Source of the DNA: an uncultured Clostridia bacterium
Lineage (GTDB): Bacteria; Bacillota; Clostridia; Oscillospirales; Ruminococcaceae
NCBI GenBank assembly: GCA_947627465.1
Contig: CANQWD010000008.1
Coordinates: 35,843-99,842, forward strand
Reading direction: 5' to 3'
DNA length: 64,000 nucleotides
Below, in pieces: positions 23,260-31,053 of the stretch. Position numbers and translations under genes: made by a program. How positions within the stretch are numbered: the stretch's first letter is position 1; each line of letters opens with the position of its first letter. The notes under the pieces were generated by a model. It saw only the letters and a program-made list of their open reading frames with translations, was not told where the DNA came from and made no database searches.

Positions 23260-24530
23260 AGTGGCTGTCAGCTGACGGAAAAATAGACGAACGCGAATTC
23301 TGCGCGGAATTTTGCGCACATTATCCGCTTAAATACGTTGGCGGACGGTTTTACAGCGCGGACGGCGAGGAAAACGCGGAGAACGTCAAAGCAAAGGTCG
23401 GAGAGATCATCTTTCAAAGCGGTATAAAGTCGGGTATAGCGAACAAAACCGTAAACCTGTTTGAGGCGCTCAAGCTGTTCTGCCACAGTGAGCCGCTCCC
23501 AATAAACCCGAACGAGATACACGTTCAAAATGGCGTTCTGAACACCAACGGAAAGTTTTTACCCAAAAAGGAGTTCTGCATAAACCGTTTGAATGTGGAG
23601 TATGTTCCGACCGCAGGAGAACCGGAGCGCTTTCTCGCCTACCTTGCCGAGCTGCTCGATGATGAGGATATTCGGACGGTGCAGGAATATCTCGGTTACT
23701 GCTTGATACCGTCAACAAAAGGACAGACAGCGCTTTTCTTGATCGGCAGCGGCAATGAGGGAAAAAGCCGTCTGGGAGTAATTATGCGGGATATGTTTGG
23801 CGGCGCGGCTATAACGGGCGACTTTCAGCGCGTGGAGAACGACAGATTTTTTCGTGCTAACCTCGTCAACAAGCTGCTTATGATCGATGACGATATGAAA
23901 ATGTCCGCGCTGAAATCCACGGGTTATGTCAAAAGCATAGTCACGGCGGAAACTCCGATAGATGTTGAGTCCAAGGGGCAGCAGTCGCGGCAGGAGCTGC
24001 TGTACAGTTGTTTCCTTTGTTTCGGTAACGGCTCTCCTAAAGCGTTATATGATCGCAGCGAGGGATTTGCGCGGCGGCTCCTGATTTTGACGGTAAAGCC
24101 CGCGCCCGTTGGACGCGTAAAAGACCCATACATAGCCGAGAAATTCATCAAGGAGAAAAGTAAAATATTCCTTTGGTTTTTTCGTGGACTTCAGCGGCTA
24201 ATCGCGAACAATTTCTGCTTTACCGTTTCGGAAAAAACACGGCAAAATCTTGCCGACGCAATAGCGGAAAACTGTAACGTTATTCAGTTCCTTGCCGATG
24301 AGGATTACGTCGTTCTCGGTGAGGGTGAAACGGCGAGCGCGGAGCTATATTACTATTATACTTTGTGGGCAAGAAGAAACGCTCTTGAACCGATGAAAAA
24401 GCACACATTCACAGCGTGGTTAAACGATAATCAGCGCAAGTACGGAATACAGGCGGACAATCATATCAAATCCAATTTCGGCGCAGGTGAGGCGCGCGGT
24501 TTTCGCGGCATTAAAATCAAGCCGAATTAG
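23256..24530 (+). CDS. Phage/plasmid-type DNA primase-helicase (P4/D5 family)
   Basis: 424 aa. N-terminal D5-like region up to about residue 140, then a superfamily 3 helicase: Walker A LIGSGNEGKS near 165, Walker B LLMIDDDMKM near 210, sensor FLCFGNGSPKALYDRSEGFARR near 255-275, and a C-terminal winged-helix region. No archaeo-eukaryotic primase domain is obvious. It probably unwinds the excised circle for replication. It is translationally coupled to xis. Confidence 0.85.
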   Translation: MKWLSADGKIDEREFCAEFCAHYPLKYVGGRFYSADGEENAENVKAKVGEIIFQSGIKSGIANKTVNLFEALKLFCHSEPLPINPNEIHVQNGVLNTNGKFLPKKEFCINRLNVEYVPTAGEPERFLAYLAELLDDEDIRTVQEYLGYCLIPSTKGQTALFLIGSGNEGKSRLGVIMRDMFGGAAITGDFQRVENDRFFRANLVNKLLMIDDDMKMSALKSTGYVKSIVTAETPIDVESKGQQSRQELLYSCFLCFGNGSPKALYDRSEGFARRLLILTVKPAPVGRVKDPYIAEKFIKEKSKIFLWFFRGLQRLIANNFCFTVSEKTRQNLADAIAENCNVIQFLADEDYVVLGEGETASAELYYYYTLWARRNALEPMKKHTFTAWLNDNQRKYGIQADNHIKSNFGAGEARGFRGIKIKPN

Positions 24531-24549
24531 AGAAAGGAGCGACGTAATT

Positions 24550-24699
24550 TTGAATAAAGCAATCGTGATAATCGGTTTGGCGATTTCGGCATTAGCGGAA
24601 ATAATTTTCGTGCTGAAAACGACAAGAAAACCTCACGGAAAATCTATGACAATTCGTGAAATTTACGAGGACAATTTCGGTGAGAAATGGTCAATATAA
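24550..24699 (+). CDS. Small single-pass membrane protein
   Basis: 49 aa starting at a TTG with GAAAGGAGC ten bases upstream. KAIVIIGLAISALAEIIFVL is one transmembrane segment, followed by a basic then acidic tail ending NFGEKWSI. It lies between the helicase and the oriT region. No function recognised. Confidence 0.55.
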   Translation: MNKAIVIIGLAISALAEIIFVLKTTRKPHGKSMTIREIYEDNFGEKWSI

Positions 24700-24870
24700 A
24701 AAGCGAAAATTCACGCCAAATAACAAATCTGAATTTTCTCGTTTTCAATAATAGCAAGCATCGTCGGTGTACTACACTCGACGAATTTTGCCCCTTTTTG
24801 CTCGCTGTCGCGAGCGGGACAAAATGCTTGTTGGGGCACGTCCCCAAACCCCTATCCGGTCGATATAATC
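24700..24870. other. Candidate origin of transfer (oriT)
   Basis: The 252-base non-coding gap before the mobilization genes is packed with dyads: GAAAATTCA/TGAATTTTC (24705-24738), CGTCGGTGTA-C-TACACTCGACG (24762-24783), GCTCGC/GCGAGC (24800-24815) and TTGGGG-cacgt-CCCCAA (24831-24847) followed by ACCCCTATCC. A T/G-rich hairpin next to a C-rich tract beside mobC and a MOBP relaxase is the usual oriT position. The nick site is not identified. Confidence 0.6.
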
Positions 24871-24951
24871 CATCGACTTTTTAAGCCGCAGAGTGTGGCT
24901 GTGGCTTAGTATGTTTCAAAGGTAAAAATCATTCTCGGGAGGAAGAAAAAA

Positions 24952-25338
24952 ATGGCGTATTATTTGCGGATTGGCAAACAAAAAGTTATAGTAAGCGAGG
25001 AGGTTTACAGGCGATACAGGAAGTCACAGCGCAGAGAAAAATATTTGCACGAACAGGAATATGAAAACGGCGTTGTGAGTATTGAGGAATTGTACTCGCC
25101 GCCCGCGTCGAAGTACAACATTGAGGAAGATTTTGAACGCACGGAAATATCGAGAAAATTATGGTCGGCTTTGAACGAGCTTTCGGCAGAGGAATTTGAT
25201 TTGATAAATCTGCATTTCTTTGAAAATTACTCCCTTAAAGAGCTGGCTGAAATGAAACACATAACTTACATTCAATGTTGGCGAAAACGAAAGGCGACAC
25301 TAAATAAACTTCGGCTGATGATCGGAGAGATTTATTGA
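24952..25338 (+). CDS. Sigma-70-like / region 4 helix-turn-helix protein
   Basis: 128 aa. The C-terminal part LWSALNELSAEEFDLINLHF and NYSLKELAEMKHITYIQCWRKRKATLNKLR resembles sigma factor region 4, seen in small conjugative-element regulators. The N-terminal part is basic (YRRYRKSQRREKYLHEQEYE). GGAGG precedes the ATG. Stands first in the mobilization block, so it may regulate it. Confidence 0.7.
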   Translation: MAYYLRIGKQKVIVSEEVYRRYRKSQRREKYLHEQEYENGVVSIEELYSPPASKYNIEEDFERTEISRKLWSALNELSAEEFDLINLHFFENYSLKELAEMKHITYIQCWRKRKATLNKLRLMIGEIY

Positions 25339-25354
25339 AAGGAGCATCACGTCA

Positions 25355-25696
25355 ATGTCTATGAAAAACCGAACAAGAAGCGTCAACCTTTCCTTTTGGG
25401 TAACCCCCGAGGAGCGTAAAATCATTGAGAAGAAAATGGAGATAGCCCACCTTAAAAAGATGTCGGATTTTCTAAGACAGGCGGCTATTTGCGAACGTGT
25501 TCTCGTGTACGATTACGACGGTCTCGCGCTCCGAGATATGACGAAAGAAATAAACAGGATCGGCGTAAATATAAATCAAGTCGCGGCTCGTGTAAACTCA
25601 ACCGATAATGTTTATCAAGAGGATTTGGATTATCTGAAAACCGAGGTGGAAAAGATATGGCAGCTACAAAAATCCATTCTATCAAAACTACGCTGA
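25355..25696 (+). CDS. mobC: MobC-like relaxosome accessory protein
   Basis: 113 aa. SVNLSFWVTPEERKIIEKKM is a ribbon-helix-helix DNA-binding start, and EINRIGVNINQVAARVNSTD is the conserved MobC motif. Such proteins melt oriT for the relaxase. GGAG ten bases upstream of the ATG; ends 40 bases inside the relaxase gene. Confidence 0.85.
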   Translation: MSMKNRTRSVNLSFWVTPEERKIIEKKMEIAHLKKMSDFLRQAAICERVLVYDYDGLALRDMTKEINRIGVNINQVAARVNSTDNVYQEDLDYLKTEVEKIWQLQKSILSKLR

Positions 25697-27030
25697 ATTT
25701 AGCTGTTGATTACATCACAAACGCTCGCAAAACCGAGGAACAAAAGTATGTGTTCGGCTGTAATTGTTCTCCGGAATTTGCGAGCTTGGAATTTGACCAA
25801 ACACGAAGAAAATTCGAGTTCAACGGGAAGAATTTAGCGTATCATCTGATACAGTCTTTCGCCCCGGGAGAAACCACTCCCGAACAGGCTCACGAGATCG
25901 GGAAAAAGCTATGTGAAAAGCTGCTTGGGAACGAGTATGAATATGTTCTTGCCACACATTGCGATAAAGACCATATTCACAACCATATCATAATAAATTC
26001 CGTGAACTGCCTTACGGGAAAATCTTTTAGCCGAGAACACGACCAAAAGCCCTTTCCCGCGTGGAAGGCAATTCGCCAAATCAGCGACGAGCTTTGCCGC
26101 GAGAACGGCCTTTCTGTGATAAAAATTCCCGATAAGGGTAAGGGCAAATCCTACTATGAGTGGGAGCAGAACAAAGCAGGTAATTCGTGGAAAGCAAAAC
26201 TTAGGGAAAATATCGACGACTGTATAATGACGGCGGCGAGCTTTGAAGATTTCCTTTGGAAAATGCAAGAGAAAGGCTATCGGATAAAGCGAGGTAAATA
26301 CATATCGTTTCAAGCGAAAGGACAGGAGCGTTTCACTCGCTCAAAAACGCTGGGTTGGTATTATCAAGAGGAGCAGCTCCGCACGAGAATTGAACGCCGT
26401 ATTGAGTTAAGACTTCGACAGGAGCAGCGTGAAGTTCAAGCACCGTATCAGCTTACACAAAGGAGCAAAAGTTTTATTGAGATCGAGGGTAAAGTCGCGG
26501 AGAACGAGGGCTTGAAACGTTGGGCAATGCTGCAAAATATGAAAAACGCGTCCGCGCTGATAAACGAGCTTGCCGAACAAGGTATCGACAGTCGAGAGCA
26601 GCTTCAAAATCGAATGGTCGATTTATTTGACAGTCAGCTCGATATTACCCGCGCAATCAAAAAGTGCGAACGCGATATATCGGAAAAGCAGCTTGCTTTA
26701 CGAAAAATCAAGACTTATCTCGGCTCAAAACCGATATACGCCGAATACAGGTCCGCGAAGAACAAAGAAAAATTCTTCCGCGAACACGAGGACGAGCTGC
26801 TTTTACACGACGCGGCTAAAGCGGAAGTCAAGCCGCTGTTGAACGCCAACGGCAATCTTCCGTCTACTGCCAACCTCAAACGAGAACTCGCCGAGCTTGA
26901 GGAGGAAAAAGCCGCGCTGATGAAGAGCTACGGGAGTATAAAAGCCGAAATTTCCGAAGTTAAAAAGCAGCAAAAACAAATTGAACAACTTAACAATGCA
27001 AGTTTTCGTGATAAAAATCAAGCGTTGTAA
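25657..27030 (+). CDS. mobA: MOBP-type relaxase
   Basis: 457 aa. Cuts oriT and carries the strand to the recipient. The N-terminal relaxase domain has a motif I-like start (ATKIHSIKTTLNLAVDYI, a Tyr at residue 19), LAYHLIQSFAPGETTPEQAH, and the metal-binding HCDKDHIHNHIIINSV near residue 107. The C-terminal 200 residues are a charged coiled coil. It overlaps mobC by 40 bases, so the two are co-translated. Confidence 0.92.
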   Translation: MAATKIHSIKTTLNLAVDYITNARKTEEQKYVFGCNCSPEFASLEFDQTRRKFEFNGKNLAYHLIQSFAPGETTPEQAHEIGKKLCEKLLGNEYEYVLATHCDKDHIHNHIIINSVNCLTGKSFSREHDQKPFPAWKAIRQISDELCRENGLSVIKIPDKGKGKSYYEWEQNKAGNSWKAKLRENIDDCIMTAASFEDFLWKMQEKGYRIKRGKYISFQAKGQERFTRSKTLGWYYQEEQLRTRIERRIELRLRQEQREVQAPYQLTQRSKSFIEIEGKVAENEGLKRWAMLQNMKNASALINELAEQGIDSREQLQNRMVDLFDSQLDITRAIKKCERDISEKQLALRKIKTYLGSKPIYAEYRSAKNKEKFFREHEDELLLHDAAKAEVKPLLNANGNLPSTANLKRELAELEEEKAALMKSYGSIKAEISEVKKQQKQIEQLNNASFRDKNQAL

Positions 27031-27036
27031 ATAAAA

Positions 27037-27060
27037 TTCGCCAATGGCGAATTCTTGACA
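27037..27060. promoter_or_regulatory. Second TTCGCCAATGGCGAA palindrome, before the TOPRIM gene
   Basis: Perfect match to the site in the vapBC promoter region and, as there, followed by TTC and TTGACA. Here no -10 lies at a usable distance, so it is probably an operator or a copied segment rather than a promoter. Confidence 0.45.
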
Positions 27061-27074
27061 AATAGGGGTAAATT

Positions 27075-27935
27075 ATGAATGGTTTCGTAACACAAGAGCA
27101 AATAGAACGCGCCAGAAACGCTAATCTTGCCGAGTTTTTTCTCAGCGGTGGGTATGATTGCGAACGTGTGCGGAACGAACTGCACATAAAAGGCTTTGGC
27201 GGACTTTATGTAAATGCCGTTACCAATCAATGGCACTGCTTTGGTGAAAACAAGGGCGGCACAAATTCGATAAATTGCTTGACGGAGATACTCGGAATTA
27301 ATTTTCAAGCGGCTGTTTACGCTCTCGCGGAAAACTGCAATATTTGTTGTGATGAAATTCACAAGGCTGAAAAAGAAAAATTTGTGCTGCCCGAACGCGC
27401 CGACAATATGCGAAAGGTTTTTGCCTACTTATGCCAAACGCGGAAAATCTGTTCGGAGCTTGTTTCGCGTCTTGCTCACGATAGACTTCTGTACCAAGAT
27501 GTCCGAGGAAATGCTGTATTCGTTCACCGGGACGAGTGCGGCAATGCCGTTGGTGCGGAAATTCAAGGAACGTGTTCCGAAAAAAGATACAAGGGCGTTG
27601 CCAAAGGCACGGCGGACAGCGTTTTTTCTGTGAGCTTAGGCAAACCGCGCAGGTGTTATGCTTTTGAAAGCGCAATAGATCTTCTTTCGTTTTGGCAGCT
27701 AGCCGACCCGATCAAAATTCAAAGTTCGCTGCTTGTTTCAATGGGTGGATTGAAATTCCACTCGATAAAGAAAATCGCTGACAGCGGAATGACGATATTT
27801 TCCTGCACCGACAACGACAGCGCGGGAATACGGTTTTCAAAAACGAACGACCTGCCACATTGTCGGCGTATACTTGAGGAGAACAATGTAAAGGATTTTA
27901 ACGAACTGCTCCAAAAACGAGAGGCTCTGTTATAA
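27075..27935 (+). CDS. CHC2/DUF3991-like and TOPRIM domain protein
   Basis: 286 aa, primase-like. The N-terminus (GFGGLYVNAVTNQWHCFGEN, GTNSINCLTEIL) resembles the zinc-finger/DUF3991 part of mobile-element primases. The C-terminal TOPRIM part has Glu in YAFESAIDLLSFWQL and DxD in FSCTDNDSAGIRF. It may prime the transferred strand or plasmid-like replication. Last gene of the element. Confidence 0.8.
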   Translation: MNGFVTQEQIERARNANLAEFFLSGGYDCERVRNELHIKGFGGLYVNAVTNQWHCFGENKGGTNSINCLTEILGINFQAAVYALAENCNICCDEIHKAEKEKFVLPERADNMRKVFAYLCQTRKICSELVSRLAHDRLLYQDVRGNAVFVHRDECGNAVGAEIQGTCSEKRYKGVAKGTADSVFSVSLGKPRRCYAFESAIDLLSFWQLADPIKIQSSLLVSMGGLKFHSIKKIADSGMTIFSCTDNDSAGIRFSKTNDLPHCRRILEENNVKDFNELLQKREALL

Positions 27936-27998
27936 AGATCGCCGCGGTAACAGCGGCAATTTTTTACACAAATGCACGACTTTTGTCTATTGATTTTT

Positions 27999-28116
27999 CG
28001 GACATTTCTAAATGGCTTAACAATGCGGGTTCGGACACTTCGGACACTTCTCGGACACTTCAAAAAATGCCCGCGAGCCCTTTCTGCAAGCCGCTTCGGA
28101 CGCTTCGGACACTTCT
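27999..28116 (-). repeat. Right arm array, inverted partner of 20214-20330
   Basis: Read on the minus strand it reproduces the left array, including the block TTGCAGAAAGGGCTC and three consecutive AGTGTCCGA units. The 276-base gap 27936-28211 contains no gene besides this array. Confidence 0.75.
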
Positions 28117-28211
28117 ATTTGCACTACCATTATATATTATATATAAAGAATACAGCAGCGGCTGTCCAACTTGTATGATAAATACCGATTTAAAAGAAAA
28201 TGTTCATTAAG

Positions 28212-28239
28212 GTAAAGGGTATTTTTAAGGGTATTATAA
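28212..28239 (+). repeat. Putative attR core repeat
   Basis: GTAAAGGGTATTTT followed by TAAGGGTAT, matching the left-end repeat in direct orientation. It lies 63 bases from the tRNA-Ser 3' end. Confidence 0.65.
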
Positions 28240-28255
28240 CAACAAAGGGTAAAGA

Positions 28256-28295
28256 AATCCTTGCAATGCACTTTACAAAGCCACTTGCAAGGATT
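28256..28295 (-). terminator. Hairpin downstream of tRNA-Ser
   Basis: 11-bp inverted repeat (AATCCTTGCAA with TTGCAAGGATT) seven bases past the tRNA 3' end, then TTCTTT on the minus strand. A weak intrinsic terminator. Confidence 0.45.
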
Positions 28296-28301
28296 ATATT
28301 A

Positions 28302-28392
28302 TGGCGGAGAAAGAGGGATTTGAACCCTCGCGCCGGTTTCCCGACCTACTCCCTTAGCAGGGGAGCCCCTTCACCACTTGGGTATTTCTCCG
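28302..28392 (-). tRNA. tRNA-Ser (anticodon GCT)
   Basis: 91 bases with encoded CCA. The acceptor arm begins CGGAGAAATACCC. The anticodon loop CTGCTAA gives GCT, reading AGC/AGU. A long variable arm (GGGAGTAGGTCGGGAAACCGGC region) identifies a class II serine tRNA, and the T loop is GGGTTCAAATCCC. It has its own promoter. Its 3' end faces the mobile element. Confidence 0.95.
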
Positions 28393-28446
28393 AACGGTGA
28401 TAGACGATATAAACGCTTTAGCAAATGCCAAGCTTATAACTATTTA

Positions 28447-28475
28447 ATTATATCACATTTCTTACGATTTGTCAA
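28447..28475 (-). promoter_or_regulatory. tRNA-Ser promoter
   Basis: TTGACA (28470-28475) and TATAAT (28447-28452) on the minus strand, 17 bases apart, with TGTGA before the -10. The preceding AAAACCCC and the -10 context are the same as at the tRNA-Ala promoter. The rest of the 28393-28585 gap is A/T rich without a gene. Confidence 0.85.
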
Positions 28476-28580
28476 GGGGTTTTGCGGAAATTTTATCAAA
28501 TTACTTTGAAATTCCATTCGATTTAAAATGAACGAGACGTTTAACGCTTTAATTGTATGAATTGCTATAAAAATAACCTC

Positions 28581-28620
28581 TAAACAAAAAATCTCCTTTG
28601 GATATAAAACCAAAGGAGAT
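28581..28620 (-). terminator. Terminator of the surface-polymer operon
   Basis: 11-bp stem (ATCTCCTTTGG with CCAAAGGAGAT) followed on the minus strand by TTTTTTGTTT, 55 bases after the last gene of the operon. Confidence 0.85.
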
Positions 28621-28674
28621 CTTGACTGTATAAAAAGTCTGTTTTCAGGTTCGGTTCAAACGCCAATCGGGATT

Positions 28675-29850
28675 TTATTTTCCGCCGTTATCCTCGTTGG
28701 TGTGCCGAGTGATCATATCGCGCAGTTGAGTGCTGCTCGTACCTTTAGTATAAGGAAAATAAACTATCTCAACGCCTTTATCTTTAAAATAGTCCTCGTA
28801 TGCCGCAAATCTTTCGGTGCCCTTGTAGTCCGAACCGACAAACAAGTAATCGTACTTTACGATACCGTTTTTATAAGCGTCGAGATCCTCGCGCGGAGCC
28901 TCAATTACTTTATCGACAAAACCGATGTTTTCCACAATTGCTCGGCGTTCCTCGAATGGGATAAACGCTTCCTTACCCTTGTGCGCAGCGCTCGGGTGAA
29001 CACCGACTACAAGATAATCGCAATGCTCTTTAGCACGGCGCAGAATATTCAAATGTCCGATATGAAAAAGGTCGAAAGTTCCGCTCATATAGCCGACTTT
29101 TATATTCGACTTTGAGGGCTTGTCCATTCTGCCGCTGTTTTTCTTGTATTCAATGCTCTCCAAGCCGTACTTTTGCGGATTTGCGAGGTGGCGTTCGATA
29201 ACGCCCTTGTAAACCTTGTCATAATCGGGAATATAGAGCAACTCGCGGTTGAGAGTTCGAGTTACGAATTCCTCGGAAAACTCCTTGACGCTGTCGAGGG
29301 CGTTCTCTTTCGCACCATAAAAACGTGTGCCTTTTACAGCCCCGGGAGAACAGTTCAAAATCCTGTTGGAAAATCCCGAATATTCAAGTTCGGAGTTCAA
29401 AGCTTCGATAAATCGTAGCAATGCGCCCTTTGAGGCGCTGTAAACGGAAAACAGCGGAGAATTTATAAGCCCCGTAATGCTGCCCATTACTCCGCAGAAA
29501 AAGTCCTCGCGGGATTTGATCTTGTTATAAAAATGCTTGATAACGCGCATTACCGATTCAGCGTTCACGCGCATTCCGTTGATTATTTCCTGCTCGTCCA
29601 GATCCTCGAACATAGCAAGCCTTCCGAAACCCGCAGTAATAAACAGCGTATCGATATCGGTATAGCTGTCGAACCGAGAATAATCATCATGAAGCAGATC
29701 GAACTTCACGAACTCAAAACGCTCGTCATTGGGAATGTTCTCTCCGTCGCGGTCGAAAACAACGATTTTCTCACAGCCCTTTTCCAAAAGCCTGTACGCG
29801 ACAGCCAAACCTATTCCGTTGCCGCCGCCGACTATCAAAGCCTTTTTCAT
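28675..29850 (-). CDS. SDR oxidoreductase fused to TagD-type cytidylyltransferase
   Basis: 391 aa, two enzymes in one chain. Residues 1-245: short-chain dehydrogenase with the NAD(P) loop VGGGNGIG and catalytic YSASK. Residues about 255-391: glycerol-3-phosphate cytidylyltransferase fold with GTFDLFHIGHLNIL and KGTSSTQLR, the equivalents of the HxGH and RTEGISTT motifs. Together they could reduce a keto-sugar phosphate to a polyol phosphate and activate it as CDP-polyol for the TagF/LicD enzymes of this operon. GGGAGG sets the ATG at 29850, which overlaps the neuA stop by ATGA. The polyol is unknown. Confidence 0.85.
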   Translation of the reverse strand: MKKALIVGGGNGIGLAVAYRLLEKGCEKIVVFDRDGENIPNDERFEFVKFDLLHDDYSRFDSYTDIDTLFITAGFGRLAMFEDLDEQEIINGMRVNAESVMRVIKHFYNKIKSREDFFCGVMGSITGLINSPLFSVYSASKGALLRFIEALNSELEYSGFSNRILNCSPGAVKGTRFYGAKENALDSVKEFSEEFVTRTLNRELLYIPDYDKVYKGVIERHLANPQKYGLESIEYKKNSGRMDKPSKSNIKVGYMSGTFDLFHIGHLNILRRAKEHCDYLVVGVHPSAAHKGKEAFIPFEERRAIVENIGFVDKVIEAPREDLDAYKNGIVKYDYLFVGSDYKGTERFAAYEDYFKDKGVEIVYFPYTKGTSSTQLRDMITRHTNEDNGGK

Positions 29851-31049
29851 ACTGCCTCCCACTTCACGTCTTTATTCAGCATTTTCAAAATACGTTCCGC
29901 TGCCTCGCGCACCGCGCCCTCGCCGCCTTTGGCATTGAGAACGCAGTCCGCCGCGTCCTTTGCCGCCTGCATACCGTCGGCAACCGTCATTCCGAGACCC
30001 GCCGCCTTAATGCAGTCGACGTCGTTGATATCGTCGCCGATATAAGCCACTTCATCAAGCGAAATCCCCATTTTTTCGGCAATTTCTTTCATTACTGAAA
30101 GTTTATCGCGAACGCCTTGATAGAGATAATCCAGCTTCATCTTATTGGAGCGGTTCGTGACAATATGCGTGTCCTCGCCCGTGATTATGCCGCGCTTTAC
30201 GCCCGCTTCGCCGAGCTTTTCAAGTCCCATTCCGTCCTTGGTGTTGAACTTCTTAAGCTCGTCGCCCTTTTCGGAATAGTACATTCCGCCGTCCGTGAGA
30301 ACGCCGTCGCAGTCGGTCAAGAGAAGTTTTATTTTCTTTGGAGCAACCGAACTTGTTTCGGCAAGTTTTGTTTTCAGCAAATTCTCGATGATCACCCAAT
30401 CGGACGGCTCGTCAATCTCGTAGTAAGTGCTCTCGGGCATGGGGCAAATGCCGATCTTCCCCGAAAGGCGGCAGCGGCTATCCTTAAACGCCGCTCCAGA
30501 CGTGATATAAAATGCGCCGTTCTCCACAAAATATCCGTCAAACTCTTGGCGGCGCGGACGATTTTTGTAATCGTAATTCGTGGGCGCGTAACCGCCGTTT
30601 TCGGTTTTCGCCCAATGAAAACGCTTTTGCTCGACTACGGATAAAACGCTGTCAAAGCCGTCGTTTTCATAGATCTCAATGCCGCGCGTCAAGTCGTCGG
30701 CAGTAAGAAGCGGACTGGTCGCTTGAATTAAAATCAAGTTCTCGAGCGGGGTTTTCGCCGCGAAATCCTCCATAGCGGACTCCGTAGAAGCCGTATCGGT
30801 AGCGGTCGCGGGATTGCGGTCGAAAAACTTCACTTTTTCCGGGTGAGAAAACTCGCTTAAATGCTCCCTCACGCACTCGCGGATAACCTCGCCGTCCGTG
30901 CTGATATAAACCTCGCTTATCGCCTCGCAGCCGCACGCCGCCTCGACCGTCCACCAAACGAGCGGTTTTCCCGCGATGGGACGGATATTCTTAAGCTTTA
31001 TCGATTTGCTCCCCGCTCTGACGGGGATAAACGCTGTGTATTTACTCAT
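29847..31049 (-). CDS. neuA: CMP-nonulosonate cytidylyltransferase fused to a KdsC-like HAD phosphatase
   Basis: 400 aa. Residues 1-225 match acylneuraminate cytidylyltransferase: FIPVRAGSKSIKLKNIRPIAGKPL, then QATSPL and PRRQEF. Residues about 235-395 are a C0-type HAD phosphatase of the KDO-8-phosphate phosphatase group: LLLTDCDGVLTDGGMYY with nucleophile Asp, ITGE, and YIGDDINDVDCI. The fusion could remove the 9-phosphate from a nonulosonate and then activate it with CTP. It starts four bases after neuB. Confidence 0.9.
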   Translation of the reverse strand: MSKYTAFIPVRAGSKSIKLKNIRPIAGKPLVWWTVEAACGCEAISEVYISTDGEVIRECVREHLSEFSHPEKVKFFDRNPATATDTASTESAMEDFAAKTPLENLILIQATSPLLTADDLTRGIEIYENDGFDSVLSVVEQKRFHWAKTENGGYAPTNYDYKNRPRRQEFDGYFVENGAFYITSGAAFKDSRCRLSGKIGICPMPESTYYEIDEPSDWVIIENLLKTKLAETSSVAPKKIKLLLTDCDGVLTDGGMYYSEKGDELKKFNTKDGMGLEKLGEAGVKRGIITGEDTHIVTNRSNKMKLDYLYQGVRDKLSVMKEIAEKMGISLDEVAYIGDDINDVDCIKAAGLGMTVADGMQAAKDAADCVLNAKGGEGAVREAAERILKMLNKDVKWEAV

Positions 31050-31053
31050 ATTA

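Larger units (their letters stand above)
20168..28239. mobile_element. Integrated mobilizable element (IME-like), about 8.07 kb
   Basis: Bounded by near-identical direct repeats and, just inside, by inverted arm arrays. Leftward genes: tyrosine integrase with XRE repressor, and VapBC. Rightward genes: Xis, primase-helicase, small membrane protein, oriT region, sigma-like protein, MobC, MOBP relaxase, TOPRIM protein. There is no type IV secretion or coupling protein gene, so transfer would need a helper element. The modular order int-xre / xis-rep-mob is characteristic of IMEs in Firmicutes. It ends 63 bases from a tRNA-Ser 3' end but does not duplicate tRNA sequence. Confidence 0.85.

Noticed and set aside
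24687..24884. 65-aa plus-strand ORF across the oriT region
   Set aside because: Runs through the dyads of the candidate oriT and has no start signal.
27055..27083. TTGACA before the TOPRIM gene as a promoter
   Set aside because: No -10 at 16-18 bases and the start codon is too near.
20214..28116. GTGTCCGA repeats as a CRISPR array
   Set aside because: Units are 8-10 bases with irregular short gaps, no unique spacers of constant length, and no cas genes.
28302..28392. tRNA-Ser 3' end as the attB of the mobile element
   Set aside because: No copy of the tRNA 3' end is found at the left border near 20168; the shared repeat lies 63 bases outside the tRNA.
28200..28400. 66-aa plus-strand ORF with RDLNPRAGFPTYSLSRG
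   Set aside because: It is antisense tRNA-Ser read as protein.
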